Below, one piece after another: positions 1 to 8,185 of a DNA stretch of 64,000 bases (positions are counted from its first letter, which is position 1; each line of letters starts with the position of its first letter). Under the pieces are notes generated by a model. The model saw only the letters and a list, made by a program, of their open reading frames with translations, ran no database searches and had not been told where the DNA came from. The position numbers were made by a program, and so were the translations under genes. This DNA comes from CALKAL01 sp051846895 (GTDB taxonomy: Bacteria > Bacillota > Bacilli > Bacillales > Alkalibacillaceae): NCBI GenBank assembly GCA_051846895.1, contig JBPYCQ010000008.1, forward strand, positions 97,822 through 161,821, read 5' to 3'.

Positions 1-294
1 TAAAATGGCTTGAGCTTTCTCCCTCTGTTTAATATCTTCACTCTTTTTATTTTCATTCTCATATCCCATAGTCTCATCATTTTTTAAAGATTCTAATGTC
101 ATATTAGAATAGTCAAAATCGGTAACAGGGATTGTCCTAGTGAACTTGATTAATTTCATCCAAATAAAGGTTATAATAATATCTTTTTGGTTATCGTTAT
201 ATGTAAATACGAAATGAATAGTGATATGTGAAAATAAAACGACCAAAAAAAGTATTAATATAAGTGTGAAAATAACGCCTAAAACCATCCACAT
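1..294 (-). CDS. DUF2953-like membrane protein, 5' part only
   Basis: Partial gene: it starts inside the window and its 3' part runs off the left edge. The ATG at 294 follows an AGGGGG ribosome site at 302-307; a GTG at 297 is the alternative start. The 98 visible residues open with one long hydrophobic segment (about residues 3-22), then a beta-like stretch with ITIHFVF and a Lys/Glu/Asn-rich region. This N-terminal layout and the position next to a spore-protein gene and thiI fit YtfI (DUF2953), which in Bacillus adjoins the sporulation gene ytfJ. The family has no established biochemical activity. The assignment rests on synteny and topology, because the diagnostic C-terminal part is outside the window. 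Confidence 0.6.
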   Translation of the reverse strand, partial: MWMVLGVIFTLILILFLVVLFSHITIHFVFTYNDNQKDIIITFIWMKLIKFTRTIPVTDFDYSNMTLESLKNDETMGYENENKKSEDIKQREKAQAIL

Positions 295-366
295 CACGAC
301 GCCCCCTAAAAATAGGGTTACTTGTTTAATGGAAAATTATTCATAAAAATAATTTATAACAATCAA

Positions 367-395
367 AAAGGGTAGCGAATGACTCGCTACCCTTT
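367..395 (-). terminator. Terminator of the spore-protein gene
   Basis: Perfect 12-bp inverted repeat (367-378 and 384-395) with a 5-base loop, directly downstream of the spore-protein stop codon. Its outer A/T pairs supply the U-rich end on the minus-strand transcript. Confidence 0.85.
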
Positions 396-411
396 AAATT
401 TAAACTAACTA

Positions 412-615
412 TTAAAATCCACTCATTTGTTGTTGCGCTTGTTTAACTAGACGTTTGGTGATTTCACCACCAACTGAACCATTTGAACGAGATGTTGAAT
501 CAGGGCCAAGCTGAACACCAAACTCTTGAGCAATTTCAACTTTCATTTGGTCTAGCGCCGCTTCAACGCCAGGCACTAATAATTGGTTTGAGTTATTTGA
601 GTTTTGGTTTGCCAT
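412..615 (-). CDS. Alpha/beta-type small acid-soluble spore protein
   Basis: Encodes a 67-residue SspA/SspB-type protein. This family coats spore DNA in the forespore, shifts it to an A-like form and protects it from UV and chemicals; the proteins become an amino-acid source at germination. The sequence has an Asn/Gln-rich N-terminus, then PGVEAALDQMKVEIAQEFGV, which contains the GPR protease cleavage region (EIAQEFGV). The conserved C-terminal half reads SRSNGSVGGEITKRLV. The start is fixed by AAGGAGGTG eight bases upstream. The gene stands alone between a terminator and thiI, with a sigma-G-like promoter upstream, as expected for forespore expression. Family membership is very sure; which paralogue it is cannot be told. 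Confidence 0.96.
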   Translation of the reverse strand: MANQNSNNSNQLLVPGVEAALDQMKVEIAQEFGVQLGPDSTSRSNGSVGGEITKRLVKQAQQQMSGF

Positions 616-640
616 GGCTTTTCACCTCCTTGTCACTAAT

Positions 641-671
641 TATTGTGGGGCGAAAGGAGGTTTTAAATACA
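641..671 (-). promoter_or_regulatory. Candidate sigma-G promoter of the spore-protein gene
   Basis: On the minus strand, TGTATT (666-671) and CACAATA (641-647) are separated by 18 bases. This resembles the forespore sigma-G consensus TGHATA and CATnnTA, and it lies just upstream of the ribosome site. Seen by eye and supported by the gene's role; no transcript evidence. Confidence 0.5.
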
Positions 672-689
672 AAGAAAATGATGGAAAAC

Positions 690-1892
690 TTATAGTAAAT
701 CATCAAAGATTTCGTCGTAAGCTAAATTGGCTTCACTAATAGTGATTGTCTCCATATTTTCAACTGCTTTTATAATATCATCTTCATAATCTATACCTTT
801 TTCAAATTGATTCACTTTTTCTCTTTTTGGACGTGTTTTTGGTTGTTTAGGTACAAAGATTGTACAGCAATCTTCATAAGGTCGAATAGAAATATCATAA
901 GCATCGATTTCTTTTGATATTTTAATGATATCTAACTTATCCATCGTGACTAACGGTCTTAAGATTGGATAATTCGTCACCTCATTAATTGCATGCATAC
1001 TTTCCATCGTCTGACTAGCTACTTGACCTAAACTTTCACCTGTTGTTAATGATAATATGTCTCTTTTTTGAGCAACTTTTTCACTAATACGCAACATCAT
1101 CCGACGCATAATGGTCATACCATAATTCTCAGGTACATCTCTAAATATTTTTTGCTGTAATTCTGTAAAAGGGATAACATGCAGCTTAATACTACTACCA
1201 TACTTCGTTAAAACCCTTGCTAAGTCTTCAACCTTTTGTTTAGCTCTCTCACTTGTAAATGGCGGTGAATGAAAGTGAATAGCCTCGATTTCAACACCAC
1301 GCTTCATCGCTAAATAGCCAGCAACAGGACTATCAATCCCACCAGATAGCAGTAATAACGTTTTACCAGCCGATCCTACAGGAAATCCACCTTTGCCCTC
1401 AATATTTTTAACTGTAATATAAGTGGCATCACGCCGAATATTTACACGGATTTCAACATCAGGATGGTGTACATTTACTTTCCATAAATCCGTATTTTTT
1501 AGTAAATGTGCACCTAATATTTTATTCATCTCTTGAGATCTTATTGGAAAATCTTTATTAGGCCTTTTTACACTCACTTTAAACGTTTGACCTGTTTCTT
1601 GTGTTAATGCGCTTAAAGCTGCTTCTTTAATAGCTTCTTCGTCATTTTTAACCTTCATTGCAAGACTTAATGAATGAATTCCAAATACATCTTTACAGCG
1701 ATCTATAATTTCTTCGTGATTCTCTCCATTTAATAAAATATACATAAAGTCACGTTCATCTCGGATTTTTATATTTGCAAAATCTTTAAGTTTTTCTTTT
1801 ATATTTTCTTTTAAAATACGGATAAAGTATTTTTTGTTTTTACCTTTTAATGCTAATTCTCCGTAACGAATTAATATGTGGTCGTACATCAT
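690..1892 (-). CDS. thiI: tRNA 4-thiouridine synthetase ThiI
   Basis: ThiI adenylates U8 of tRNA and transfers sulfur to give 4-thiouridine, a near-UV sensor; it may also feed thiazole synthesis. The 400 residues contain an N-terminal ferredoxin-like region, a THUMP domain (about 60-165) for tRNA binding, and a PP-loop pyrophosphatase domain with SGGIDS at 183-188. The conserved YEDCCTIFVPKQPKTRP segment lies near residue 340. The protein ends without a rhodanese domain, like the B. subtilis protein, so sulfur must come directly from a desulfurase. That enzyme is encoded just upstream, five bases away, implying one operon. The start has two adjacent ATGs; GGGGTAA precedes both. Confidence 0.95.
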   Translation of the reverse strand: MMYDHILIRYGELALKGKNKKYFIRILKENIKEKLKDFANIKIRDERDFMYILLNGENHEEIIDRCKDVFGIHSLSLAMKVKNDEEAIKEAALSALTQETGQTFKVSVKRPNKDFPIRSQEMNKILGAHLLKNTDLWKVNVHHPDVEIRVNIRRDATYITVKNIEGKGGFPVGSAGKTLLLLSGGIDSPVAGYLAMKRGVEIEAIHFHSPPFTSERAKQKVEDLARVLTKYGSSIKLHVIPFTELQQKIFRDVPENYGMTIMRRMMLRISEKVAQKRDILSLTTGESLGQVASQTMESMHAINEVTNYPILRPLVTMDKLDIIKISKEIDAYDISIRPYEDCCTIFVPKQPKTRPKREKVNQFEKGIDYEDDIIKAVENMETITISEANLAYDEIFDDLL

Positions 1893-1897
1893 TTCAA

Positions 1898-3034
1898 TTA
1901 CCCCATTATATGTTCATATTTTTTTATAATTTTTTGTAGTTCTGTTAAAAATAAATCTATATCATTCTCGCTTTGATCCATATTCATGCTAACTCGGATA
2001 GCACTTGCTGCTCTTTTTTCGTCTTTAAAACAAGATTGTATGACATGGCTAGGTTCATTCTGTTTAGATGAACAAGCTGATTTAGTTGAGACATAAATTT
2101 CTTTCTCTCCAAGTGCGTGAATGAGTACTTCAGGTTTGAAGTTGTTCACAGAAAAATTAATAATATGTGCTGCGCCATTACTCGGTGAATTCATTTCAAT
2201 TACATTTATACTTTCAAGTGATTTTTTAATTTTTTCTTTATATTTAATAAGTTGCTCATAATTATGCAATTTTTCACTAGCTAATCTTATCGCTTTCGCT
2301 AGAGAAACAGCACCAGCTACATTTTCAGTACCAGGTCGATTGCCACTTTCCTGAAAACCACCTTGAAACATAGGCTCTAGTCTTACATTTTCCTTTTTAA
2401 TCAAGCAGCCAGTTCCTTTTAAACCATGGATTTTGTGTCCGGAAATGGTTACTAAGTCAATTCCATCCATTTCATATTTAATCGGAATTTTTCCAAACCC
2501 TTGGACATGATCCACATGGAAAAAAACTTTTGGATAATCATTCAAAAGCTTAGCAACTGCTTCTATAGGCTGAATCGAACCTATTTCATTATTAACATGC
2601 ATTAACGTTACTAAAATCGTATCATCTGTTAATTTATTTTTTAATTCGTTAATATCAATCTGTCCATCTTGATTTACAGATAAATATGTTATTTGAAATC
2701 CTTCTGTTTCTAACCGTTTGCATACCTCTAACACAGATGGATGTTCAATTTCAGATGTAATAATATGATTTCCCCGATTTTTATAACGATAAGCAATCCC
2801 TTTAATTGCTAAATTATTACTTTCGGTACCACCAGAAGTAAAAATAACTTCACTTGGCTTTATATTTAAGATATTAGCAATTTGCTCTCTTGCTTTAGTC
2901 ATTAATTTTTCAACTTGCCCACCAGCAAAATGAATGGAAGATGGGTTAGCAAAAAAATGAGTTGATACTGAATAAAAGGCTTTTAGAACCTCTTCATCAG
3001 GTTTTGTCGTTGCACTATTATCTAAATAAATCAT
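1898..3034 (-). CDS. Cysteine desulfurase of the NifS/IscS family (NifZ-like)
   Basis: PLP enzyme that removes sulfur from L-cysteine as a persulfide and hands it to a partner. The 378 residues carry the PLP lysine in SGHKIHG (K201), the cofactor-binding DHVQ (about 175-178), and the catalytic cysteine in the mobile loop TKSACSSKQN (C321). Start YLDNSATT is typical of the family. Its partner is almost certainly ThiI, encoded directly downstream; B. subtilis has the same pair, where the desulfurase is called NifZ. It is shorter at the C-terminus than housekeeping IscS and lacks an IscU-docking tail, consistent with a dedicated tRNA-thiolation role (inference). Upstream lies a short unknown membrane-anchored gene; B. 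subtilis has braB in this interval. Confidence 0.93.
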   Translation of the reverse strand: MIYLDNSATTKPDEEVLKAFYSVSTHFFANPSSIHFAGGQVEKLMTKAREQIANILNIKPSEVIFTSGGTESNNLAIKGIAYRYKNRGNHIITSEIEHPSVLEVCKRLETEGFQITYLSVNQDGQIDINELKNKLTDDTILVTLMHVNNEIGSIQPIEAVAKLLNDYPKVFFHVDHVQGFGKIPIKYEMDGIDLVTISGHKIHGLKGTGCLIKKENVRLEPMFQGGFQESGNRPGTENVAGAVSLAKAIRLASEKLHNYEQLIKYKEKIKKSLESINVIEMNSPSNGAAHIINFSVNNFKPEVLIHALGEKEIYVSTKSACSSKQNEPSHVIQSCFKDEKRAASAIRVSMNMDQSENDIDLFLTELQKIIKKYEHIMG

Positions 3035-3118
3035 TTCTATACCCCTTTAATCGGCTATATGCATCGCACTATATTAACATAGATTATGAATTGTTTTCAA
3101 ATTTAAAACTGCCCCTTT

Positions 3119-3466
3119 TTATGATAAAGGAGCAGCATCGTATTCAATATTTAATAGTTCTAACAACGCATCGATTGATATTCCATCTTCATTTGAAAAA
3201 TCTTTAAGTGGAATATGTTGTAGTGGGTCACCAATCTCCGTTTGAGTATTTTCTATTGTCTGTTCTCTTTTAATTTTTTCTTCTGTACGTGCATCAACCA
3301 ATGGCATAAACCGTTCTGCCGTTTTTTCAGATAAAGTTATTTCCGTGGAAATAGTATGGTCTTTCGCATAATGCTGTGGTTTAAACTCATCTATAGTTAA
3401 AACGATAAGGAAACACCATGTCGTAATAAATAATATAACAGATAATGTGACTATTAGGCGGTCCAT
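3119..3466 (-). CDS. Small membrane-anchored protein of unknown function
   Basis: I do not recognise a family. The 115-residue product has one N-terminal hydrophobic helix (about residues 4-25, LIVTLSVILFITTWCFLIVL). A hydrophilic, mixed-charge tail follows, rich in Glu, Thr and Lys, and likely lies outside the membrane. AGGAGCG sits seven bases before the ATG. It begins 18 bases after the ezrA stop codon on the same strand, so it may be co-transcribed with ezrA and could act at the cell envelope; that is inference from position only. Confidence 0.7.
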   Translation of the reverse strand: MDRLIVTLSVILFITTWCFLIVLTIDEFKPQHYAKDHTISTEITLSEKTAERFMPLVDARTEEKIKREQTIENTQTEIGDPLQHIPLKDFSNEDGISIDALLELLNIEYDAAPLS

Positions 3467-3484
3467 TCTTATCGCTCCTATCCT

Positions 3485-5182
3485 TTAAGAAACAGATGTT
3501 TCCAATAATACTTCCTCAATTCTCTTTAAAGCTCCCGGTTCAATTTCTTCCAACGTTTGTGCCGCTTTTTCTAAGGCCATTTCATATTCGTATTCCCGAA
3601 AGGCAACCTCAGCTTCAGCGATTTTTGCAGCTAGAACAGGATATTTACTCCGGTAGCGATTTGCATATTGAATGACATTTTCGGCTAGATGAGCTTGCTC
3701 GATTAAAAGCTTTGTCTGTTCAACTGTTCTTCCTACATGCTTTTCTGCATTAGAAATGGCAGTAGAAATTCGTTCCATATCTAACGGTTGATTGTTGATT
3801 GCCTCAACCGCTTCAGCCACTAATTTACGTGATGTATCAACTAGTTCGATAATATAATTCGGTAGACCTGGCAAATTACTTTTTTGCAATGTTAGCCTTA
3901 TTGAAATTATTTCCTGTTTTAATTCAGCAATTTGATCTCTAGCTTCTAATTCATCTTTTCTTAAATTATGCAAATAAAAGTCAAATGCTTCTTGAGGTTC
4001 TAACCATTCTTCATAATCTTTTAGCCATTTTTCTAATTCTACACGAATAGATGAAAATAATTGGTCCTCTTGTTCGATTAACTCATTTATTTGCAAAGCA
4101 CTTTTTTCTAAACGGTCGACAGCTTTTTCTAACTGGTATTGCTGTTCATATTTATCATCACTAAGATGATAATTTTCTTTTACTGCCATGACATTTTCTT
4201 TTGTTTTCATGAATTTTAATTTAGCTTCTTTTACTTTTTCATTGATATTATCTAATCGTTGAACAACAAAATTTTTATCTAACGCTTCTTTTTCTAATTC
4301 ATCGTATATTTCTAAAATACGTGATTTAATTTGTTCAATTTTCTCTTCGACTCCATCGTCAATTCCTTTATTTAATTGATTTACTAAATCTAATAAAGTT
4401 TCATGATGGGTATGTATTTCTTTATCAAAACCAAGCAAATGAACACGAAAACCTTCTTCCCTCATATCTCTAATCCCATTTTGTACATGATCTAAATCTT
4501 CTGGAATCACTTGTTTGCATAGTCTATATAGTTCAGGGAAAATGGACACCTTACGTTCAATTTCATCTAGTCGTTGTTTCATTTGCTGAACGAGCTGGTG
4601 TGCTTCAGTATAATTACCGTTAGTTGTTAATTCTTCATAACGCTCTAACTCATTTTCAATTTCGTCTAACTCAACTTCAAAAACAACTTCAGCTTTACCT
4701 AATTGATAACCATTTTGTAATACTTTTTTTCTTACCTCAGTAATACGTGGATCAATTTTTTCAATTTCTTGACGACTGTCTTTTTCCGAAGAAATGAGAC
4801 GTTCTACTTCTTCAAAAATATCGTTGATTGTTTGTTCTACTTCATTCAAAGTCTGTTCTACATGATGCAATATACGGAAGGATTTTCTGAAGCGGTATTT
4901 CTCAGCAAATTCCTCCGCATCCATAAGTTCTTCCTCTATGTTGGTGAAGACATGACTATTTATGTCGTCCCATTCATTACGCCATGATTCGAATAGCTCC
5001 TCAGTCTCACCAATTAAATTCAAATCACGTACTTTACCTAACTCTTCTGCAACATGCCTATTCATGAGGTGAACCTTTTTATTTTCTAAGGCATCAACAC
5101 GACTATAGACTTTTCTCCTAATAACAACACTAAATAGTATAAATAATACGATTGCTATAAAAATGGCTAATATGATTTCCAT
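3485..5182 (-). CDS. ezrA: Septation ring formation regulator EzrA
   Basis: EzrA is a membrane-anchored negative regulator of FtsZ ring assembly in Firmicutes. It prevents extra polar rings, joins the divisome and helps shuttle PBP1 between side wall and septum. The 565 residues match the family length. One N-terminal transmembrane helix (about residues 3-22) with a short external N-terminus is followed by a long cytoplasmic, almost wholly alpha-helical region of spectrin-like coiled-coil repeats rich in Glu, Lys and Leu. The start motif RKVYSRVDALENKK after the membrane helix is characteristic. The neighbours (cysteine desulfurase/thiI downstream, refZ upstream) reproduce the B. subtilis order, without braB and hisJ. 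Confidence 0.95.
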   Translation of the reverse strand: MEIILAIFIAIVLFILFSVVIRRKVYSRVDALENKKVHLMNRHVAEELGKVRDLNLIGETEELFESWRNEWDDINSHVFTNIEEELMDAEEFAEKYRFRKSFRILHHVEQTLNEVEQTINDIFEEVERLISSEKDSRQEIEKIDPRITEVRKKVLQNGYQLGKAEVVFEVELDEIENELERYEELTTNGNYTEAHQLVQQMKQRLDEIERKVSIFPELYRLCKQVIPEDLDHVQNGIRDMREEGFRVHLLGFDKEIHTHHETLLDLVNQLNKGIDDGVEEKIEQIKSRILEIYDELEKEALDKNFVVQRLDNINEKVKEAKLKFMKTKENVMAVKENYHLSDDKYEQQYQLEKAVDRLEKSALQINELIEQEDQLFSSIRVELEKWLKDYEEWLEPQEAFDFYLHNLRKDELEARDQIAELKQEIISIRLTLQKSNLPGLPNYIIELVDTSRKLVAEAVEAINNQPLDMERISTAISNAEKHVGRTVEQTKLLIEQAHLAENVIQYANRYRSKYPVLAAKIAEAEVAFREYEYEMALEKAAQTLEEIEPGALKRIEEVLLETSVS

Positions 5183-5302
5183 CAGAAGCCCCCTAACTCC
5201 AACCCATTAACGTAATCTATTTCTATATATAATAGCATGTTTTGACAAAAAATTGCTAAACTTTTCACGTTTTACTTAAGAAAACCGTCAAATTGCGACT
5301 TA

Positions 5303-5908
5303 TTAATCAAGTTTCGATGTAGAAAACCACTTTTTAAACGTCTCTATGTAGGTCTTTATAAACAATTTTTCACTACCATCCCATTGATAATGACTTTGCC
5401 AATCATTCGCGTATACGAATGGTCCATTTAATAAACTCTTTAATTGAATATAAAAAACTTCTTTTTCGCGAGTAGGTAACTGTGAATAATCGGCAACTAA
5501 GTGTGTAATTTTTTCTAATAAATACTTTTCCTTAGCTACATATGTCGAAAAAAGTTCTCGAATAAACATATTGTCTAACGATAATTCTCTTTGTATAAAA
5601 CATGTGAATTGAAAATGTTCATATTTATAATGTATAATTTCCTCAACCAGATGAAAGAAAGTGTCCCAATCTTGTAATGTTTCTTCATCTTTTGTTAAAT
5701 CTTCTAAAAGCGTAAGATATGTTTCAAAATATTCAACTGTCATATGCTCGAGTAAGCCTTGCTTATTTTTAAAATAATAACTAATGAGAGACACGTTGAC
5801 ATCTGCCCGATCAGTAATCGCGCGAATCGACGTTCCTTTAAAACCATTATAGTAAAATAACTGAGCTGCCGCTTCCATTATTTTTTCTTTCGAGCTTTTT
5901 TCTGACAT
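5303..5908 (-). CDS. refZ: Forespore capture DNA-binding protein RefZ
   Basis: TetR-fold DNA-binding protein. In B. subtilis RefZ (YttP) is made at the start of sporulation, binds motifs near the origin, inhibits FtsZ locally and helps position the polar septum relative to the chromosome. The 201 residues start with a TetR helix-turn-helix (about 8-55) containing KGTSIRAITDRADVNVSLIS and YYFKNKQGLLEHM. The helical C-terminal dimer and FtsZ-interaction domain follows. Position between ezrA and the ytsP-type gene is conserved. No clear terminator is visible after it. The family call is firm; the regulatory motif it binds was not located. Confidence 0.9.
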   Translation of the reverse strand: MSEKSSKEKIMEAAAQLFYYNGFKGTSIRAITDRADVNVSLISYYFKNKQGLLEHMTVEYFETYLTLLEDLTKDEETLQDWDTFFHLVEEIIHYKYEHFQFTCFIQRELSLDNMFIRELFSTYVAKEKYLLEKITHLVADYSQLPTREKEVFYIQLKSLLNGPFVYANDWQSHYQWDGSEKLFIKTYIETFKKWFSTSKLD

Positions 5909-6022
5909 GAAATCACCTCTTTATACTATCATTCGATTTTTTTAATAAAAAACCTCTTTCTAACTCGAAGATATGTGACAAAAATTTTACTTATAAAATA
6001 ATTATATCAAAGGAGCTTATAA

Positions 6023-6502
6023 ATGTTTGAAACAATGACTTATAACGGTACAAGAGAAGAAAATTATGAATTAGTAATTAAACAATTAAATAGCCTGCTT
6101 GAAGGTGAGCCTAGCCGTATCGCTAACCTTTCTAATGCAAGTGCACTTTTAAATCAATTTTTACATACAATCAATTGGGTCGGCTTTTATTTAATGGAAG
6201 AAGGTGAGCTTGTGTTAGGACCGTTTCAAGGCTTACCTGCATGTGTCAGAATCAAAGTAGGAAAAGGTGTTTGTGGCACCTCTGTTAAAGAAAGAAAAAC
6301 AATGCTCGTACCAGATGTAAATGAATTTCCTGGCCACATCGCATGTGATGCGCAAAGCCAGTCAGAAATCGTTGTTCCTATGATAAAAAACAATGAGGTA
6401 ATCGGAGTATTAGACATTGATAGTCCTGTGACAAATCGCTTCGATGAAGTTGACCAAAAATATTTAGAAATGTTTGTCGAAAATTTAATTAAACATTTGT
6501 AA
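6023..6502 (+). CDS. Free methionine-(R)-sulfoxide reductase, GAF domain
   Basis: Reduces free methionine-R-sulfoxide to methionine with thioredoxin. A single GAF domain fills the 159 residues. The three family cysteines are present with canonical spacing: C74 (PACVRI), C84 (GVCGTS) and C108 (HIACDA). These correspond to Cys84, Cys94 and Cys118 of the E. coli enzyme, so full activity is expected. Other family marks are NWVGFYL and VLDIDSP. AAAGGAG lies seven bases before the ATG. This is the YtsP position of B. subtilis, divergent from refZ. It acts in the cytosol in oxidative-damage repair. Confidence 0.93.
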   Translation: MFETMTYNGTREENYELVIKQLNSLLEGEPSRIANLSNASALLNQFLHTINWVGFYLMEEGELVLGPFQGLPACVRIKVGKGVCGTSVKERKTMLVPDVNEFPGHIACDAQSQSEIVVPMIKNNEVIGVLDIDSPVTNRFDEVDQKYLEMFVENLIKHL

Positions 6503-6584
6503 AAGTTCATTTTTTGTTCGGTTCTTTTTTCCAAACGTTCATGCTATTATACCTTTAATATAGTTGGACGAGGGGATGAGAGGC

Positions 6585-7154
6585 TTGGAAGAAAAACTAA
6601 ATTTAATTCTTAGTGAGTTAGTGCGCATTGAACAGTCTATGGCTACTAAAGATGAGCTAGCGCGTATTGAAAAGTCTATGGTTACTAAAGACGAGCTTAC
6701 ACGTATCGAAAAGTCTATGGTTACTAAAGACGAGCTTACACGTATTGAAAAGTCTATGGTTACTAAAGACGAGCTAGCACGAATCGAAGGCTCCCTGGCT
6801 GCTGAAATAGCACGTGTTGAAGAGGCCATGACCTCTGAACTAGAACGCGTTGAAGGTGCTATGAGTTCTGAATTAACTCGTGTTGAAGGTACTATGGCAA
6901 CCGAATTGTTTCGTATTAAAGGAGAAATGGCAACAAAAACTGATATAAATGAACTGAAAAATGAAATTCAAGATATGAAACTGGAACAAAAATTAATTAA
7001 ACAAGCCGTCTTTGAAACAAATGACAATGTTAAGCATTTACAAGAAACACAAGATTCAATGTATGAAATGGTTGGATCACATGAAATAGATATTCGAACG
7101 ATTAAGCGTAAATTCAGAAAGGAAACGAAGTGGGAAGATCTATTTAAGTCTTGA
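6585..7154 (+). CDS. Repeat-built coiled-coil protein of unknown function
   Basis: About 189 residues, almost entirely predicted alpha-helix. After a short head (EEKLNLILSELV) come four 13-residue units of type RIEKSMVTKDELT, then four 11-residue units of type RVEGAMSSELT, then a charged helical tail. There is no signal peptide or membrane helix, so it should be cytosolic and oligomeric. I prefer the TTG start at 6585: GAGGGG ends nine bases before it and EEKLNLIL is a common start of such proteins. A TTG at 6564 and an ATG at 6576 lie too close to or before that site. The stop codon overlaps the -35 of the rpsD promoter. Function unknown. Confidence 0.75.
   Translation: MEEKLNLILSELVRIEQSMATKDELARIEKSMVTKDELTRIEKSMVTKDELTRIEKSMVTKDELARIEGSLAAEIARVEEAMTSELERVEGAMSSELTRVEGTMATELFRIKGEMATKTDINELKNEIQDMKLEQKLIKQAVFETNDNVKHLQETQDSMYEMVGSHEIDIRTIKRKFRKETKWEDLFKS
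6624..6911 (+). repeat. In-gene tandem repeats: four 39-bp then four 33-bp units
   Basis: Units start at 6624, 6663, 6702, 6741 (39 bp) and 6780, 6813, 6846, 6879 (33 bp), each beginning with an Arg codon and encoding R-[IV]-E. The units at 6663, 6702 and 6741 are almost identical in DNA, which points to recent duplication; the 33-bp units have diverged more. Confidence 0.9.
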
Positions 7155-7179
7155 CTATACCACTTAATCATCATATAAT
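7151..7179 (+). promoter_or_regulatory. rpsD promoter
   Basis: TTGACT (7151-7156), 17 bases, then a perfect TATAAT (7174-7179). The -35 overlaps the TGA stop codon of the upstream coiled-coil gene. Start of transcription is expected near 7186. Confidence 0.85.
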
Positions 7180-7185
7180 GTACTT

Positions 7186-7366
7186 TGTGTAAAATAAAAG
7201 GCAGCCTAGGTGAACCTGTTATGTTATCATTTTGTACCTCCTATCGAGGTGTATCGCGTAACTCTCTGCTGCTGGAGCGAGGATACATGAAAGCAAAATG
7301 AGCATGATTGAGGAACACACTGACTTTATTTTATGCAATACCATTATATAAAGGAGGAGACGCTCA
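7186..7366 (+). ncRNA. Structured 5' leader of rpsD (S4 autoregulation)
   Basis: A leader of roughly 180 bases separates the strong promoter from the rpsD start. In B. subtilis S4 represses its own gene by binding a structured leader near the ribosome site. This leader contains several complementary segments, for example CTCCTATCGAGG with its surroundings and GCTGCTGGAGC. It lacks any ORF. Autoregulation is carried over from B. subtilis; I did not derive a full fold. Confidence 0.65.
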
Positions 7367-7969
7367 GTGGCTCGTTACACAGGCTCTCTATGGAAAAAAT
7401 CTCGTCGTTATGGCATTTCTCTAACTGGAACTGGTAAAGAACTAGATAAACGCCCATACGCTCCTGGTCAACACGGACCTAACCAACGTAAGAAACTTTC
7501 AGAATATGGTCTACAGTTACAGGAAAAACAAAAATTACGCTTCATGTACGGAATTAATGAACGCCAATTCCGTAAAATGTTCAACGAAGCTGGTAAAATG
7601 AGAGGGATTCACGGTGAAAACTTCATCATTTTACTTGAATCACGTCTTGATAACTTAGTATACCGTGCAGGTTTAGCACGCACTAGACGTCAAGCACGTC
7701 AATTAGTAAACCATGGTCATATTACTGTAGATGGACAACGTGTAGATATTCCATCTTACCGTGTAAAACCTGGTCAAGTAATCGGTGTTCGTGAAAAATC
7801 TAGAAATCTAGACATCATTGCAGAAGCTATTGAAGTGAACAACTATGTTCCTGAATACTTAACTGTTGATGAAGACAAGAAAGAAGTCACTTACAACCGT
7901 TACCCAGAGCGTTCTGAAGTACTTTCAGAGATTAACGAAGCTCTTATCGTTGAGTTCTACTCTCGTTAA
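7367..7969 (+). CDS. rpsD: 30S ribosomal protein S4
   Basis: Primary 16S rRNA-binding protein that nucleates assembly of the 30S body, and translational repressor of its own mRNA in B. subtilis. The 200 residues are full length. Start is GTG with AAGGAGGAG eight bases upstream. The N-terminal basic region (YTGSLWKKSRRYG) is followed by the S4 RNA-binding fold, which includes SRLDNLVYRAGLARTRRQAR and QLVNHGHITVDG. The N-terminus does not show the four zinc-binding cysteines of C+ paralogues. It is transcribed alone from a strong promoter and ends in a strong terminator. In B. subtilis tyrS follows immediately; here about 10 kb of accessory DNA intervenes. Confidence 0.98.
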   Translation: MARYTGSLWKKSRRYGISLTGTGKELDKRPYAPGQHGPNQRKKLSEYGLQLQEKQKLRFMYGINERQFRKMFNEAGKMRGIHGENFIILLESRLDNLVYRAGLARTRRQARQLVNHGHITVDGQRVDIPSYRVKPGQVIGVREKSRNLDIIAEAIEVNNYVPEYLTVDEDKKEVTYNRYPERSEVLSEINEALIVEFYSR

Positions 7970-7996
7970 TAAAGTCGCTGTTAAACATACAGCAAC

Positions 7997-8045
7997 AAAA
8001 GCCTTCGATCACTTGATTTTATCAAGTCTTATCGAAGGCTTTTTT
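7997..8045 (+). terminator. rpsD terminator
   Basis: Long hairpin: AAAGCCTTCGAT pairs with ATCGAAGGCTTT, with inner ACTTGAT/ATCAAGT pairing, followed by a T-run. Confidence 0.9.
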
Positions 8046-8185
8046 ATCGCTATTTTTCTAGATTCTTTCTACAAATATATCACGTTAATAATAAATGTTT
8101 CTTTCAGCCTGTCAAAAATGCAATTATAAAACAGCTGGAATTTTTAGAAGGGCACAAGAAAAGACCATAAATCGACGTCAAATTA

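Noticed and set aside
651..695. Plus-strand GAAAGGAGG with a downstream frame
   Set aside because: No supporting gene; the region is the promoter and leader of the minus-strand spore-protein gene.
6539..6829. Minus-strand frame opposite the coiled-coil gene with repeated SSLVTIDFSIR
   Set aside because: Antisense shadow of the 39-bp repeats; no ribosome site.
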